Notes under the pieces: model-generated
The model's database searches: none
What the model was told of the DNA's origin: nothing
What the model saw: only the letters and a program-made list of their open reading frames with translations
NCBI GenBank assembly: GCA_030835125.1
Contig: JAUQWM010000063.1
Coordinates: 186,001 to 250,000 of the forward strand
DNA: 64,000 nucleotides
Source: Gemmatimonadaceae bacterium
Lineage (GTDB): Bacteria > Gemmatimonadota > Gemmatimonadetes > Gemmatimonadales > Gemmatimonadaceae
Direction of reading: 5' to 3'
Shown here: positions 9,001-17,417 of the stretch, piece after piece
Numbering within the stretch: the stretch's first letter is position 1
Layout of the letters: the number at the start of each line of letters is the position of its first letter
Translations under genes and position numbers: made by a program

Positions 9001-11646
9001 CTAGCGGGAAGTCCGGCCCTGCGCACCGGCGCGCAACGTCGCGGCCCAGTTGTAGACCACGACGACCTGCTCGCCCTTCCCCGGCACCGGACGCAGCATC
9101 AGGATGGATTGCCCCTCCCGCGACACGTCGAAGGTGGCATGCCCACCGCCCGACACGAAATCTCCCGCGAAGAGCGTCTCCTGCCGCGTCACCTTGAACG
9201 TCGGGCTCACCGTCACCGTCGCGGCCAGCATCTGGCTTCCACTCGGTGCCACATTCGTGAAGAAGATCCTGCCTCCGTCCCGGGACCAGACGGGGTTGAC
9301 GCCGCCGCCAACGGATACCGGAATCTCGGCGCCGGGGCCCGGGAATGGACGCACGTACACCTCGTTGCTTCCCGATTCATCCGACATGTAGGTGATCCAG
9401 CGGCCGTCGGGGGAAAAACTTGGCGCGAATTCATTGAACCGACTCGTCGCGATCCCGTGTTCGGTCGTGTCACCCGTGACGCGCCGGTATCGGAGGTCGG
9501 CTTCGCCGACGGTGCCGGTCCGGTACACCACATGGTTGCCGTCGGGAGAGAGCACGCCTTGCCAGATGTTCCGTCCCGGTGATGCCGTCAACTGCACAGC
9601 CGCTTCGCTGGCGTCGACCGGTAGCCACCAGAGCGTGCCGTCCGCACCGACCCGGTCGGTGCGATACAGGAGCCGCTCGCCGTTCCAGCTCCATTCCGGG
9701 CGGGTGTTCTGCGTTCCCTCGGACGTCACCCGTCGTACGGCACCGGACGCGATGTCGTAGAGGTAGATGTCCGTTCGTCCATCGGAGATCGCCTCGACCG
9801 CCAGTCGGCGTCCGTCCGGGGAATAGCGCGGCGACCTGAACGCCCCCGGCGGCATTGGCAGCTGCCGCATGCCGCCCCGAAGGTCGCTTTCGACCACCTG
9901 CACGAGACTCGTTCCCGTGAGGTACGTGAGCGTGCCGTTGAGCGAGAGGCCGACCTTCGATTCGCCGGTGGCCCGGTTCGTCAGCACGTCAGGCACGACG
10001 ACGCGCGCACTCCCTGTCACCCGTCCCGCGCGCGAATCAAACGGGGCGGCCATGAGCGCCCCATCCTGGCGGGCAAATACCAGGTCGTTGCCGGCGATGC
10101 CGACGGGGTAGGAACCTTCCACGCCGACGTCGGCGGTGCGCCCGGTCGACAGGTCGGTGATCCTCAGCTGGCCGTTGTCCAGCAGGATGGAGGCATGGAC
10201 GACGAACCGTCCGCCCGGGAGCACCACGGGCCAGAATCCACGCGTCGTGTCGCCAGGCGCGAGCGGCCCTGGCGTGCCTCCGTCGACGGGAACGAGCTTC
10301 AATCGGCTGCCGGACGATACGACGATGCCACGAGGACCCCAGCTCCCGCCCCGCAAGGACGAAACGCCGGCGAGCGGTGTCGGTGTCCCGCCTTCGACCG
10401 GCATCTTGAACAACTGGTTCCCCCTGGCGAAGCCGAGCCAGAGTCCGTCCGGCGAGAAGAACGGTGTTGCCCCCCCCTCGGCGCCGGGCAGCACGGTCGT
10501 TGCCGCCTCGCCGAGCGCGCGTGCGAAGAGGCGCCTGCGGCCGAGGCTGTCGACGGCCGAGTAGACGATGAGCAACCCGTCGGGCGAGACGGCCACGTTG
10601 CTGCCGATCGTCCCCCCCAGTGGCAGGCCACTGCCAGCCGAGAACTCGAACTTCACCGTCACCGGCTGCTCGGCACTCCGCGAGTCGATCCATGCGGTGG
10701 CGGCCGCCGACGCGACGATCGCGAGGAGCGTGACGCCGACGAGCGTGGGGATGGAAACCGAACGACGCCCGCTGGCACGCGCCGCGATGCGCGAATGCGA
10801 CCCGTGGGTGTATCCCGGATTCCCGAGTGCCTCCGCGAACCTCGCGGCGCTCTCGAACCGGTCCGCCGGGAGCTTCTCGAGCGCCCGAGCGACTGCTGCC
10901 GCCACGTTTGGCGGGACCGCCTTCCGGAGTTCGCTCACCGGCCGCGGTGTGTCGGCGATGATGCGCATGATCGTCTGCTGCGCCGAGCCCCCTTCGTGCG
11001 GCGGCACGCCGGCGAGCATCTCGTACAGCACGCTCGCCAGGGAGTAGACATCCGAGCGGGCCGTGATCTCCTTCTCCGCCGTCGCCTGCTCGGGACTCAT
11101 GTAGTGCGGCGTCCCCAGCGACAGCCCGGTCTCGGTCATGCGTCCGCCGGCGGCGGCGCTCACTGCCAGCGCGATCCCGAAATCAGCCACCATCGGGCGA
11201 CCGTTCGCGAGGAGGATGTTCTCCGGCTTGATGTCCCGGTGGATCACGCCCTGCGTGTGCGCGTAGTGGAGCGCGTCCGCCACGTCGGTCGCGATCTTCA
11301 CTGCCTCGTCCACCCCGAGCTGCGTCTCGCGGTTCAGCTTCTCGCGCAGCGTCTCGCCCTGGATGAAGGGCATGACGTAGTAGAGGAAGCCGTCGGCGGT
11401 CCCCGAGTCGAACAGCGGCAGGATGTGCGGATGCTGCAGCGACGCCGTCGTCGTGATCTCCTGCACGAACCGTTCGGCGCCTAACACGGCCGCGAGTTCC
11501 GGCTTCAGCACCTTGAGCGCGACCTTGCGCTTGTGCTTCAGGTCCTCGGCCAGGTACACGGTCGCCATCCCGCCCTGCCCGAGCTCCCGCTCGATCCGGT
11601 ATCGGCTCGACAGGGCCGCCTGCAGGCGCTCGGGAGGGTTGGTCAT
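9001..11646 (-). CDS. Ser/Thr protein kinase with C-terminal PD40/TolB-like propeller (paralogue)
   Basis: 881 residues, with the same plan as its neighbour: kinase domain with [26 protein letters not shown] and DFG. A membrane segment lies around VGVTLLAIVASAAATAW, then an extracytoplasmic PD40 propeller (SPDGLLIVYSAVD, SPDGLWLGFA, SPDGRWITYMSDESG). The kinase halves of the two genes are much more alike than the propeller halves, suggesting duplication followed by change of sensor. It is the first gene of the two-kinase unit. Just upstream is a REP-like palindrome. Confidence 0.9.
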   Translation of the reverse strand: MTNPPERLQAALSSRYRIERELGQGGMATVYLAEDLKHKRKVALKVLKPELAAVLGAERFVQEITTTASLQHPHILPLFDSGTADGFLYYVMPFIQGETLREKLNRETQLGVDEAVKIATDVADALHYAHTQGVIHRDIKPENILLANGRPMVADFGIALAVSAAAGGRMTETGLSLGTPHYMSPEQATAEKEITARSDVYSLASVLYEMLAGVPPHEGGSAQQTIMRIIADTPRPVSELRKAVPPNVAAAVARALEKLPADRFESAARFAEALGNPGYTHGSHSRIAARASGRRSVSIPTLVGVTLLAIVASAAATAWIDSRSAEQPVTVKFEFSAGSGLPLGGTIGSNVAVSPDGLLIVYSAVDSLGRRRLFARALGEAATTVLPGAEGGATPFFSPDGLWLGFARGNQLFKMPVEGGTPTPLAGVSSLRGGSWGPRGIVVSSGSRLKLVPVDGGTPGPLAPGDTTRGFWPVVLPGGRFVVHASILLDNGQLRITDLSTGRTADVGVEGSYPVGIAGNDLVFARQDGALMAAPFDSRAGRVTGSARVVVPDVLTNRATGESKVGLSLNGTLTYLTGTSLVQVVESDLRGGMRQLPMPPGAFRSPRYSPDGRRLAVEAISDGRTDIYLYDIASGAVRRVTSEGTQNTRPEWSWNGERLLYRTDRVGADGTLWWLPVDASEAAVQLTASPGRNIWQGVLSPDGNHVVYRTGTVGEADLRYRRVTGDTTEHGIATSRFNEFAPSFSPDGRWITYMSDESGSNEVYVRPFPGPGAEIPVSVGGGVNPVWSRDGGRIFFTNVAPSGSQMLAATVTVSPTFKVTRQETLFAGDFVSGGGHATFDVSREGQSILMLRPVPGKGEQVVVVYNWAATLRAGAQGRTSR

Positions 11647-11739
11647 CCGGGCCCCAACTTACCTCGCCTCCCGGGCGCTGTCGAACACGGCCCCCCCACC
11701 GCCGTCGCGAAGGTCACCGGCATCACCTTTCCGGCACTT

Positions 11740-11783
11740 CAATGGGGTCTGACCCCATTGTGCAATGGGGTCAGACCCCATTG
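11740..11783. repeat. Double REP-like palindrome
   Basis: Two 21-bp palindromes lie 2 bp apart. Each is CAATGGGGTC, one central base, then GACCCCATTG. The second has the opposite central base, so the pair is also an inverted repeat and could form two hairpins or one long cruciform. GGGGTC-N-GACCCC palindromes recur in bacterial intergenic DNA and resemble REP sequences moved by Y1 (RAYT) transposases. No transposase gene is in this window. It lies between the divergent or end-to-end minus genes at 9001-11646 and 11789-12247 and may act as a terminator for the latter. Confidence 0.7.
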
Positions 11784-11788
11784 AACGT

Positions 11789-12247
11789 TCACGGCCGCGT
11801 GGCGAGGGGGGCCTCGGCATCAAGCACCTCGATACGGATCGCCTGGGCACCATGCCACGCAACCCTCCGCCCCAGTTCCGCCAGCTGCTCGTCGCCCTCC
11901 ACGATCGTCATGACGTGGTTCCCGCGGAGCGGGCCGGCCTTGCTGGCGAAGATGGTCTCCCCGTAGGGAATTAGGATCTCGGTCTCGCTGATCCCCTCGG
12001 GATGGAGCAGGACCTGCCCGGGGGCCGGGCGCTGCGTATCGTTCTCGGCGCCGACGCCAACCCGGAGGCTGCCTAACGGCATCCAGGCGGCCTCGCCACT
12101 CCAGCGCGCCTGCAGGAGCGACCCGGAGAGCGGAAGCAGGCGAAGGAGGGCAGCCACGGTCGCGGGGGCCCGCTCCCATTCGAGCCTCGCCCTGAGTTCC
12201 AGGTCGCCCACGCCGATGCGGATCATGGATGCCCTGGTCGCGGTCAT
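11789..12247 (-). CDS. DUF3830-family (cyclophilin-like fold) protein
   Basis: 152 residues. It resembles DUF3830 proteins (sequence around IRIGVGDLELRARLEWERAP, EILIPYGETIF and PLRGNHVMTI). The ATG at 12247 overlaps the stop codon of the DUF1080 gene (ATGA), so it is the third gene of a kinase-DUF1080-DUF3830 operon. A later ATG at 12226 (MIRIGVG) is possible. Function is unknown. No signal peptide or membrane segment is seen, so a cytoplasmic location is likely. Confidence 0.65.
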   Translation of the reverse strand: MTATRASMIRIGVGDLELRARLEWERAPATVAALLRLLPLSGSLLQARWSGEAAWMPLGSLRVGVGAENDTQRPAPGQVLLHPEGISETEILIPYGETIFASKAGPLRGNHVMTIVEGDEQLAELGRRVAWHGAQAIRIEVLDAEAPLATRP

Positions 12248-13101
12248 CGCGGCATCCGCTTCAGCCGACGCAGTTCCACCCGGCGAAACTCCACCGGATG
12301 ACCCTCGCTCTGGAGGGCGATGTACCCGCCGGTCAGGGGACGACCATCGACTTTCTGAGCCGGATCGTGGCCCTCCACGTTGCCGCCACCCACCCGTGGT
12401 GCGGAATAGGTGAGGACGGTGTCCCCGTTCACGATGTGCCTGATCACGGAATCGCCGAGGACGATCACCTCTGCGCGTACCCACTGGTCGCCGTCGAAGG
12501 TCGGGGACGTGGAGTTGACGCAATGACCGCGGACGGTCTCGCCATGCATCGTCACCTCGGTCCCCGGTGAGCACATGTTCGCTGTGGGACGCGACCTGCC
12601 GTCACCCAGGCCGCCGAGGAGCTGCAGCTCGATCGAGATCGGGAAGTCCTGGCCCTTCAGCATGGTGCGAGGGTCCTGTGCGTGCAGCATCGCACCGCTG
12701 TTCCGTCGCGCCCATCCCGGCGTATCCGCAAGCCAATCGCCGGTGAATCGGTACTCCAGTACGAGGTGGTAGTCCTGGAAGGGCTGCTGGTAGAACAGGT
12801 GGCCGAACTGTCCCGAAAAGGACTGGTAGCCGTCATACGACACCTTCAGCACGCCATCCTCGACGCGGAAGGTGTTGGCGAAATTGTCGCCAGGTTCATG
12901 CCCCGTGATCTTCACGATCCAACCCGAGAGGTCACGGCCGTTGAAGAGGCTGATCCATTCCCCGTCGGGCTGCTGCGCGTTGGTTGCCCCCGGCAGCAGT
13001 GCCAGGAGGGCCAGCACCATGGCGACGGCATGGCACCCGGACGCACGGGCCGAACGGCGGAGCGGTGTTCGTTGACGGTAGCGCAGGGCGTTCGGGGTCA
13101 C
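12244..13101 (-). CDS. Exported DUF1080 (3-keto-disaccharide hydrolase-like) protein
   Basis: About 285 residues from the GTG at 13101, whose GTGA overlaps the stop of the kinase gene. A basic N region and a hydrophobic stretch (VLALLALLPGATNA) then QQ suggest export; an ATG at 13020 would give a shorter leader. The mature protein starts with ISLFNGRDLSGW, the hallmark of DUF1080 domains, which have a concanavalin-like jelly roll and are often involved in periplasmic glycan turnover. Enzyme activity on keto-disaccharides is known for some members; for this one it is inference. Confidence 0.8.
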   Translation of the reverse strand: MTPNALRYRQRTPLRRSARASGCHAVAMVLALLALLPGATNAQQPDGEWISLFNGRDLSGWIVKITGHEPGDNFANTFRVEDGVLKVSYDGYQSFSGQFGHLFYQQPFQDYHLVLEYRFTGDWLADTPGWARRNSGAMLHAQDPRTMLKGQDFPISIELQLLGGLGDGRSRPTANMCSPGTEVTMHGETVRGHCVNSTSPTFDGDQWVRAEVIVLGDSVIRHIVNGDTVLTYSAPRVGGGNVEGHDPAQKVDGRPLTGGYIALQSEGHPVEFRRVELRRLKRMPR

Positions 13102-15704
13102 GGAACGATGCCCGGCAGGTCGGCCAGCCACACATCACCGCGCGAGTCAACCCGCTTGCACGCCGCGCGCGGCTGGGCCGCCGCAATGGCGACGGTACCA
13201 CCGACACAGGCCGCCGGCAGCGACATGACGAGCGTGACCCCGGCAGGGTCCTCGCGGACCCGCCAGAGTTGCGGGGGTTCATCCGCCGCGCGGACGGTCG
13301 TCACGAAGATCGTCCCGTCATTCGTCCAGGAGAGCGCCCGCGGCACCATGCCACCCTCGAACCGGTGCAATGCGCGGAACCTCCACTCTCCAATCGGCGT
13401 CACTCCAAGAATCACCGACCCGGGCGAGACCACGACCACGGCCACCAAGGCTCCGTCGGGGCTCGTCGCGAGCATCGGGGCGAGCGACACCGTGTCGGGC
13501 GTGTCGATGACGGTCTCCGTACCATTCAGGGAGTCCAGCGTGACGAGGCGCCCCTGCCTCAGGTAGACCAGCGATCGCGCCCCGGCGAAGTGCGGGGAGG
13601 CGGCGCCGCTTCGCTGACCCCACGGCATCGTCCTCGACGCGCGCGTTGCGATGTCGACTTCCCGCAGGATGATCCCGGAGGGTGACGAGTAGCCGAACAC
13701 CAGGCGCCGGTGGTCTCTCGAAACCGCCACGTCAAAGAAGCCGCCCGGATACGGGTCGGCACGCAGGGCCTCCTCCTCGTCCGGAAGCACCAGGGTATAC
13801 AGGTTGTCCCCGACCTCGTCACCGCGAAGGTAGTACAGTCGGCGGCCGTCCGGGGCGATGGCCGGATTGCCGTACCAGGTCGTTCCCGTCGTCCGTTGCC
13901 TGGCCGTCGTGGCGTCCCCCACATCGAACGTCCACAGGTCGATCGTGATCACCCCGGACACCAGGACCACGCGGCCGGTGCGGCGAGCCACGTCGAACTG
14001 GCCAAGGAGGATCGCCGAGACCTTGGGCATCAATACCGTCGGCGTGCCGAGTCGGCCCGCGCCGTCCACCGGGAATCGTTCGAGGTCGTCTTCCTTCACG
14101 GCAAGCGCGCGAAAAACCATCACGCCTTCGCCATCGGGAGTCCATCGCACGGCCTGCCTGAACGCACCCCTGGCTGAATCCACCGCCACACCGTTCCGGC
14201 CGATCAGCGTCAGGGTGGAGTATTCCGCGACGACGGCGAGCCGGTTGCCATCGGGCGACCATCCAATCTCGGACACATCCCGCTTGCCAAGGGCGGCAGA
14301 GTCGCCGACCTCACCGGTAGCGATCGACACGACCCGCGCGACCTGCTCCCCGGTGCGTGGATCGCTCCGCACGACGACGACCGAGTCCGCGCTGGCGTGC
14401 GTATCGAACACGCCGGCCTCACCAAGCGGCCGCGGGACGCCGCCAAGCCGGGGGACGACGTACAGGCCACGGCGGACGGAGTCGAGGCGCGCGACGACCA
14501 CCAGGGACTGACCGTCGGCCGTCCACCGCGGTGCGCTCATGCCGGTCACGCCGCGCAACACCTCGACCGGCCGGGAGTTCACCACGCCCTGTACTACCAG
14601 CGACTGCGGGCAGGTGACTTCGCTCTCGAGTGCGCACTTCTGTTCGACGAACGCCACGAACTCGCCATCGGGGGAAATGGCGGGCCGGATCGACCGGCCA
14701 TTGAACGTGAGCTGCGTGCTGGCCCGGGTCGTGACGACCGCCCCCGGCGCCCGCGTGAGGAACACGGCGCTGGCGATCGCCCCCCCCGCCACGAGGCCCG
14801 CCACGAAGACCAGCCGACGGTCGGGACCCTTCCGGCCGATCGGTCCCGCGGCGACACCGGGCCCGGTCGCCAGCACCGGCGCGGTGAGCGCCGCCGCAAA
14901 CTCCGCCAGCGTCCCGAATCGGTCCGCGGGCAGCTTCTCGAGAGCGGTGAGCACCGCGGCCTCGACGGCCGGGGGAACCCGGTCGCGCCGGCCCCGCATC
15001 GGCGCCGGCCGCTCTGACAGCACCTTGGCGACGATCGACTGGGCCGTGGGACCGGTGAACGGCGGCTCGCCGAGCAGCATCTCGTAGAGCACGCACCCCA
15101 GCGCGTAGACGTCGGACCGGGCGGTGATCTCGCGCTCGCCCATCGCCTGCTCGGGGCTCATGTAAGTCGGCGTGCCTAACGACATCCCGGTCTCGGTCAT
15201 CCGCGTCCCGGCGGTGCTGCTGGCCGCCAGCGCGATCCCGAAGTCGGCGACCAGCGCGTGGCCGTCGTGCAGCAGGATGTTCTCGGGCTTGATGTCGCGG
15301 TGGATGACCCCGTGCCCGTGCGCGTAGTGCAGCGCCCCGGCGACCTCGCGCGCGATCCGCACCGCGTCGTCGATCGGCAGCTGCTTCTCGCGCTGGAGCC
15401 GGTCGCGGAGCGACTCGCCCTCCACGTACGGCATCACGTAGAACACGGACCCGTCCACCTCGCCCGAGTCGTGCAGCGGCAGGATGTGCGGGTGCTGCAG
15501 GTTGGCCGTGGTCCTGATCTCGGCGAGGAAGCGTGCGCCCCCGATGACGGCCGAGAGTTCCGGCTTCAGCACCTTGATCGCGACCCTGCGCTGGTGCTTC
15601 AGGTCCTGGGCCAGGTACACCGTCGCCATGCCACCCTCTCCGAGCTCGCGCTCGACCTGGTAGCGGTCGGCCAGAGCTGCCGCGAGGCGGGAGGAGGAGG
15701 TCAC
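13098..15704 (-). CDS. Ser/Thr protein kinase with PD40/TolB-like propeller, first gene of an operon
   Basis: 868 residues from the GTG at 15704 (translated [16 protein letters not shown]); the frame extends to 15848 but the extension has no homology to the paralogues. Kinase motifs are [29 protein letters not shown] and MSPEQ. A membrane segment lies at [19 protein letters not shown], then an extracytoplasmic PD40 region ([25 protein letters not shown]). It is coupled by GTGA/ATGA overlaps to DUF1080 and DUF3830 genes, so a sensor kinase is co-produced with an exported glycan-type protein. Confidence 0.9.
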   Translation of the reverse strand: MTSSSRLAAALADRYQVERELGEGGMATVYLAQDLKHQRRVAIKVLKPELSAVIGGARFLAEIRTTANLQHPHILPLHDSGEVDGSVFYVMPYVEGESLRDRLQREKQLPIDDAVRIAREVAGALHYAHGHGVIHRDIKPENILLHDGHALVADFGIALAASSTAGTRMTETGMSLGTPTYMSPEQAMGEREITARSDVYALGCVLYEMLLGEPPFTGPTAQSIVAKVLSERPAPMRGRRDRVPPAVEAAVLTALEKLPADRFGTLAEFAAALTAPVLATGPGVAAGPIGRKGPDRRLVFVAGLVAGGAIASAVFLTRAPGAVVTTRASTQLTFNGRSIRPAISPDGEFVAFVEQKCALESEVTCPQSLVVQGVVNSRPVEVLRGVTGMSAPRWTADGQSLVVVARLDSVRRGLYVVPRLGGVPRPLGEAGVFDTHASADSVVVVRSDPRTGEQVARVVSIATGEVGDSAALGKRDVSEIGWSPDGNRLAVVAEYSTLTLIGRNGVAVDSARGAFRQAVRWTPDGEGVMVFRALAVKEDDLERFPVDGAGRLGTPTVLMPKVSAILLGQFDVARRTGRVVLVSGVITIDLWTFDVGDATTARQRTTGTTWYGNPAIAPDGRRLYYLRGDEVGDNLYTLVLPDEEEALRADPYPGGFFDVAVSRDHRRLVFGYSSPSGIILREVDIATRASRTMPWGQRSGAASPHFAGARSLVYLRQGRLVTLDSLNGTETVIDTPDTVSLAPMLATSPDGALVAVVVVSPGSVILGVTPIGEWRFRALHRFEGGMVPRALSWTNDGTIFVTTVRAADEPPQLWRVREDPAGVTLVMSLPAACVGGTVAIAAAQPRAACKRVDSRGDVWLADLPGIVP

Positions 15705-15838
15705 GGCCCGCAAGATGCGTCGGGTCGCGCCCAGCCGCGAGGTAGGGATCAGGCCCCCGTCGCGAAACCGGCATTCCCGTCCGGTCCGATGGGCGTCGCG
15801 CGCTTGACGAAGCACCCGCCACTCATTCGGTTTGATTC

Positions 15839-16288
15839 GTGACCTCACCCCCGATTTCCATCCGGACGTACGACGTCGCGGCGCGCACCACCGACGTCCT
15901 CGGCAGGATCCTCTGCAGTGCGCGCAACCACCAGTTCATCGTCGACGGTCCGGTGCAGAATGGCTGTCCGGGCGAGGAACTCACCCCGCCGGAGGTGTTC
16001 CTTTCCGCGGTCGCCTCGTGTGGCGTGGAACTGGTGGAGGTCATTGCGCGCGACTCGTCCGTTCCCATTGGTCCGGTGAGCGTCACCGTCCACGGAATCG
16101 TCGACCGGTCGAAGCAACCCCGCCCGGACGTCACGCTGTTCAACACGATCCGGATGGACTTCCTCGTCCGGGGGACCGACGGCGCCTCGGCGGCCGCGCT
16201 CGTCGAGGGCTTCAAGCGTCGTTGACCCCTGTACGGCACGGTCGCGGTCGCGACCGAAGACGTGACGGTGACGGTCCGGACGGAGTGA
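15839..16288 (+). CDS. OsmC-family protein with in-frame UGA, probable selenoprotein
   Basis: 149 codons plus stop if the UGA at 16223-16225 is read as selenocysteine, with start GTG at 15839. OsmC/Ohr-type proteins reduce peroxides using two cysteines. The first is present in VASCGVEL. The second lies in a C-terminal C-P-x-x-G/N-T motif; here the frame reads FKRR, UGA, PLYGTVAVATEDVTVTV. The reading frame is the same before and after the UGA, and it stops 1 bp before the ATG of the next gene. A hairpin at 16239-16256 fits a bacterial SECIS. The base after UGA is C, as in many Sec codons. Alternatives are a Cys-to-stop mutation (pseudogene) or a sequence error. A TTGACG at 15802 could be a -35 element; no clear -10 is seen. 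Confidence 0.75.
16239..16256 (+). promoter_or_regulatory. Candidate bacterial SECIS element
   Basis: A perfect 7-bp stem CGGTCGC/GCGACCG closes a 4-base loop GGTC. The loop starts 20 nt after the UGA at 16223-16225, within the 16-37 nt window usual for bacterial SECIS elements. The loop sequence GGUC matches the SelB-contact loop of the E. coli fdhF element. It lies inside the coding sequence, as bacterial SECIS elements must. Confidence 0.65.
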
Positions 16289-16289
16289 G

Positions 16290-16874
16290 ATGACCGCGCC
16301 GGTGCCGGCGACGCCCAGGCCCAGGACTCGCGAGGGCGCCGCACTTATCCTCATCGCGCTCGCATCGCTGCTCTTCCAGCAGTCGGCCATCCGGTCGTGG
16401 GCCGAAGCCACGACGGGCGACGGCACGCGATACGAGATCTCGCCCATCGGGCTGGCGCACTTCGCCCCTGGCGCCGCGACGCCCACCACCGAGTGCCGCT
16501 GGTGGCCACGAGTCGGCAAGGCGGAACTCTGCGCCCCTGCCCCGGGCGCGGAAGGCAGGCTCGCCGCCATCCGACGGGCCTATCCCATGGTGGTGGCGGC
16601 GCTCTGGAGCGCTGTGCTCGCCCTGTTCCTGAATGCGCTCCGGGTCCCGCGTCGGTGGCCCTCGATCGGCGTGGTCGTGACGCTGGTCTCCGTGGTCGCG
16701 TCGGTGGTGGCCATCCTGGCGCTCGCCTCAGGCGCCGGCGCACTGTCGGTCGTGGCCGGTCTCGCCCTGCGACGGTCGGTCCCGGGATTCACGCTCGTCG
16801 CCGGCGGCACCGCATGCGTCACCGCGGCCTCGCTGCTCCTGGTATCTTCCGGGAGGTTTCGCCGGGAGTCCTGA
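16290..16874 (+). CDS. Multi-pass membrane protein of unknown function
   Basis: 194 residues. The ATG is 1 bp after the stop of the OsmC-like frame, suggesting one operon. There is one hydrophobic segment near residues 18-33, a polar extracytoplasmic part with two Cys (TECRWWPR, ELCAPAPG) that could form a disulfide, then three hydrophobic segments between about 96 and 188. I do not recognise the family. The spacing suggests a role tied to the redox protein upstream, but nothing in the sequence proves this. Confidence 0.6.
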   Translation: MTAPVPATPRPRTREGAALILIALASLLFQQSAIRSWAEATTGDGTRYEISPIGLAHFAPGAATPTTECRWWPRVGKAELCAPAPGAEGRLAAIRRAYPMVVAALWSAVLALFLNALRVPRRWPSIGVVVTLVSVVASVVAILALASGAGALSVVAGLALRRSVPGFTLVAGGTACVTAASLLLVSSGRFRRES

Positions 16875-16875
16875 C

Positions 16876-17349
16876 GTGCAAGTCGCCGTTCGCGCGCGTG
16901 TCCACCGCTTCCTGGCCGACGTGGCCGTCGCCGTGGCGCTGCTCGTTGCATTCGTTCCCGGGGCAGGCGCCCAGGGCCGGGTGGGCAACGAACCCGGCTC
17001 GAAGTGCTGGCGCTTTGCCTTCAGCGCGTGGAATCCGACGCTCGACTGGGATCGTGCAGGTCACGAAGGGAATGCCGATGCGCTGTCCGAGCGCGTTCGT
17101 CGCGTCCGCGATTCCGTCTTCCTGAGGGACACCAACGCGGTCAGGAACAATGCCATGACCTGGGAGCGGACGGCCCGCGGCTGGTCGGTCGTGCTCTTCC
17201 CCACGTTCTGGCCCGTTGGCGTGAAGGTGGAGTTCGACAGTGTGGCGGCGGAGGGCCGGGAGATGACCGGGCACGCGACGGCGTTCGTCGCCGATGCCAG
17301 GCAGGAACCGTCCCGGGCGCGTGCCCGCGCGATCCGCTGTCCTGGCTGA
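16876..17349 (+). CDS. Secreted protein of unknown function
   Basis: 157 residues, starting at a GTG one base after the previous stop. The first 33 residues form a signal peptide (basic start, hydrophobic AVAVALLVAFVPG, then GAGAQG). The mature part has two Cys (SKCWRF and a Cys three residues from the end in IRCPG) that may pair. No known domain is recognised. Its tight spacing places it in the same transcription unit as the OsmC-like and membrane proteins. Confidence 0.55.
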   Translation: MQVAVRARVHRFLADVAVAVALLVAFVPGAGAQGRVGNEPGSKCWRFAFSAWNPTLDWDRAGHEGNADALSERVRRVRDSVFLRDTNAVRNNAMTWERTARGWSVVLFPTFWPVGVKVEFDSVAAEGREMTGHATAFVADARQEPSRARARAIRCPG

Positions 17350-17417
17350 CACCGCCGCCGGGTGACGTCGCGCACTGGCCCGGGACGCTGTGGTGCCACA
17401 CGTTCACGGGAACCCCA

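Noticed and set aside
16201-16290. Frameshift in the OsmC-like gene
   Set aside because: The family sequence continues in the same frame after the TGA, so the break is one stop codon and not an indel.
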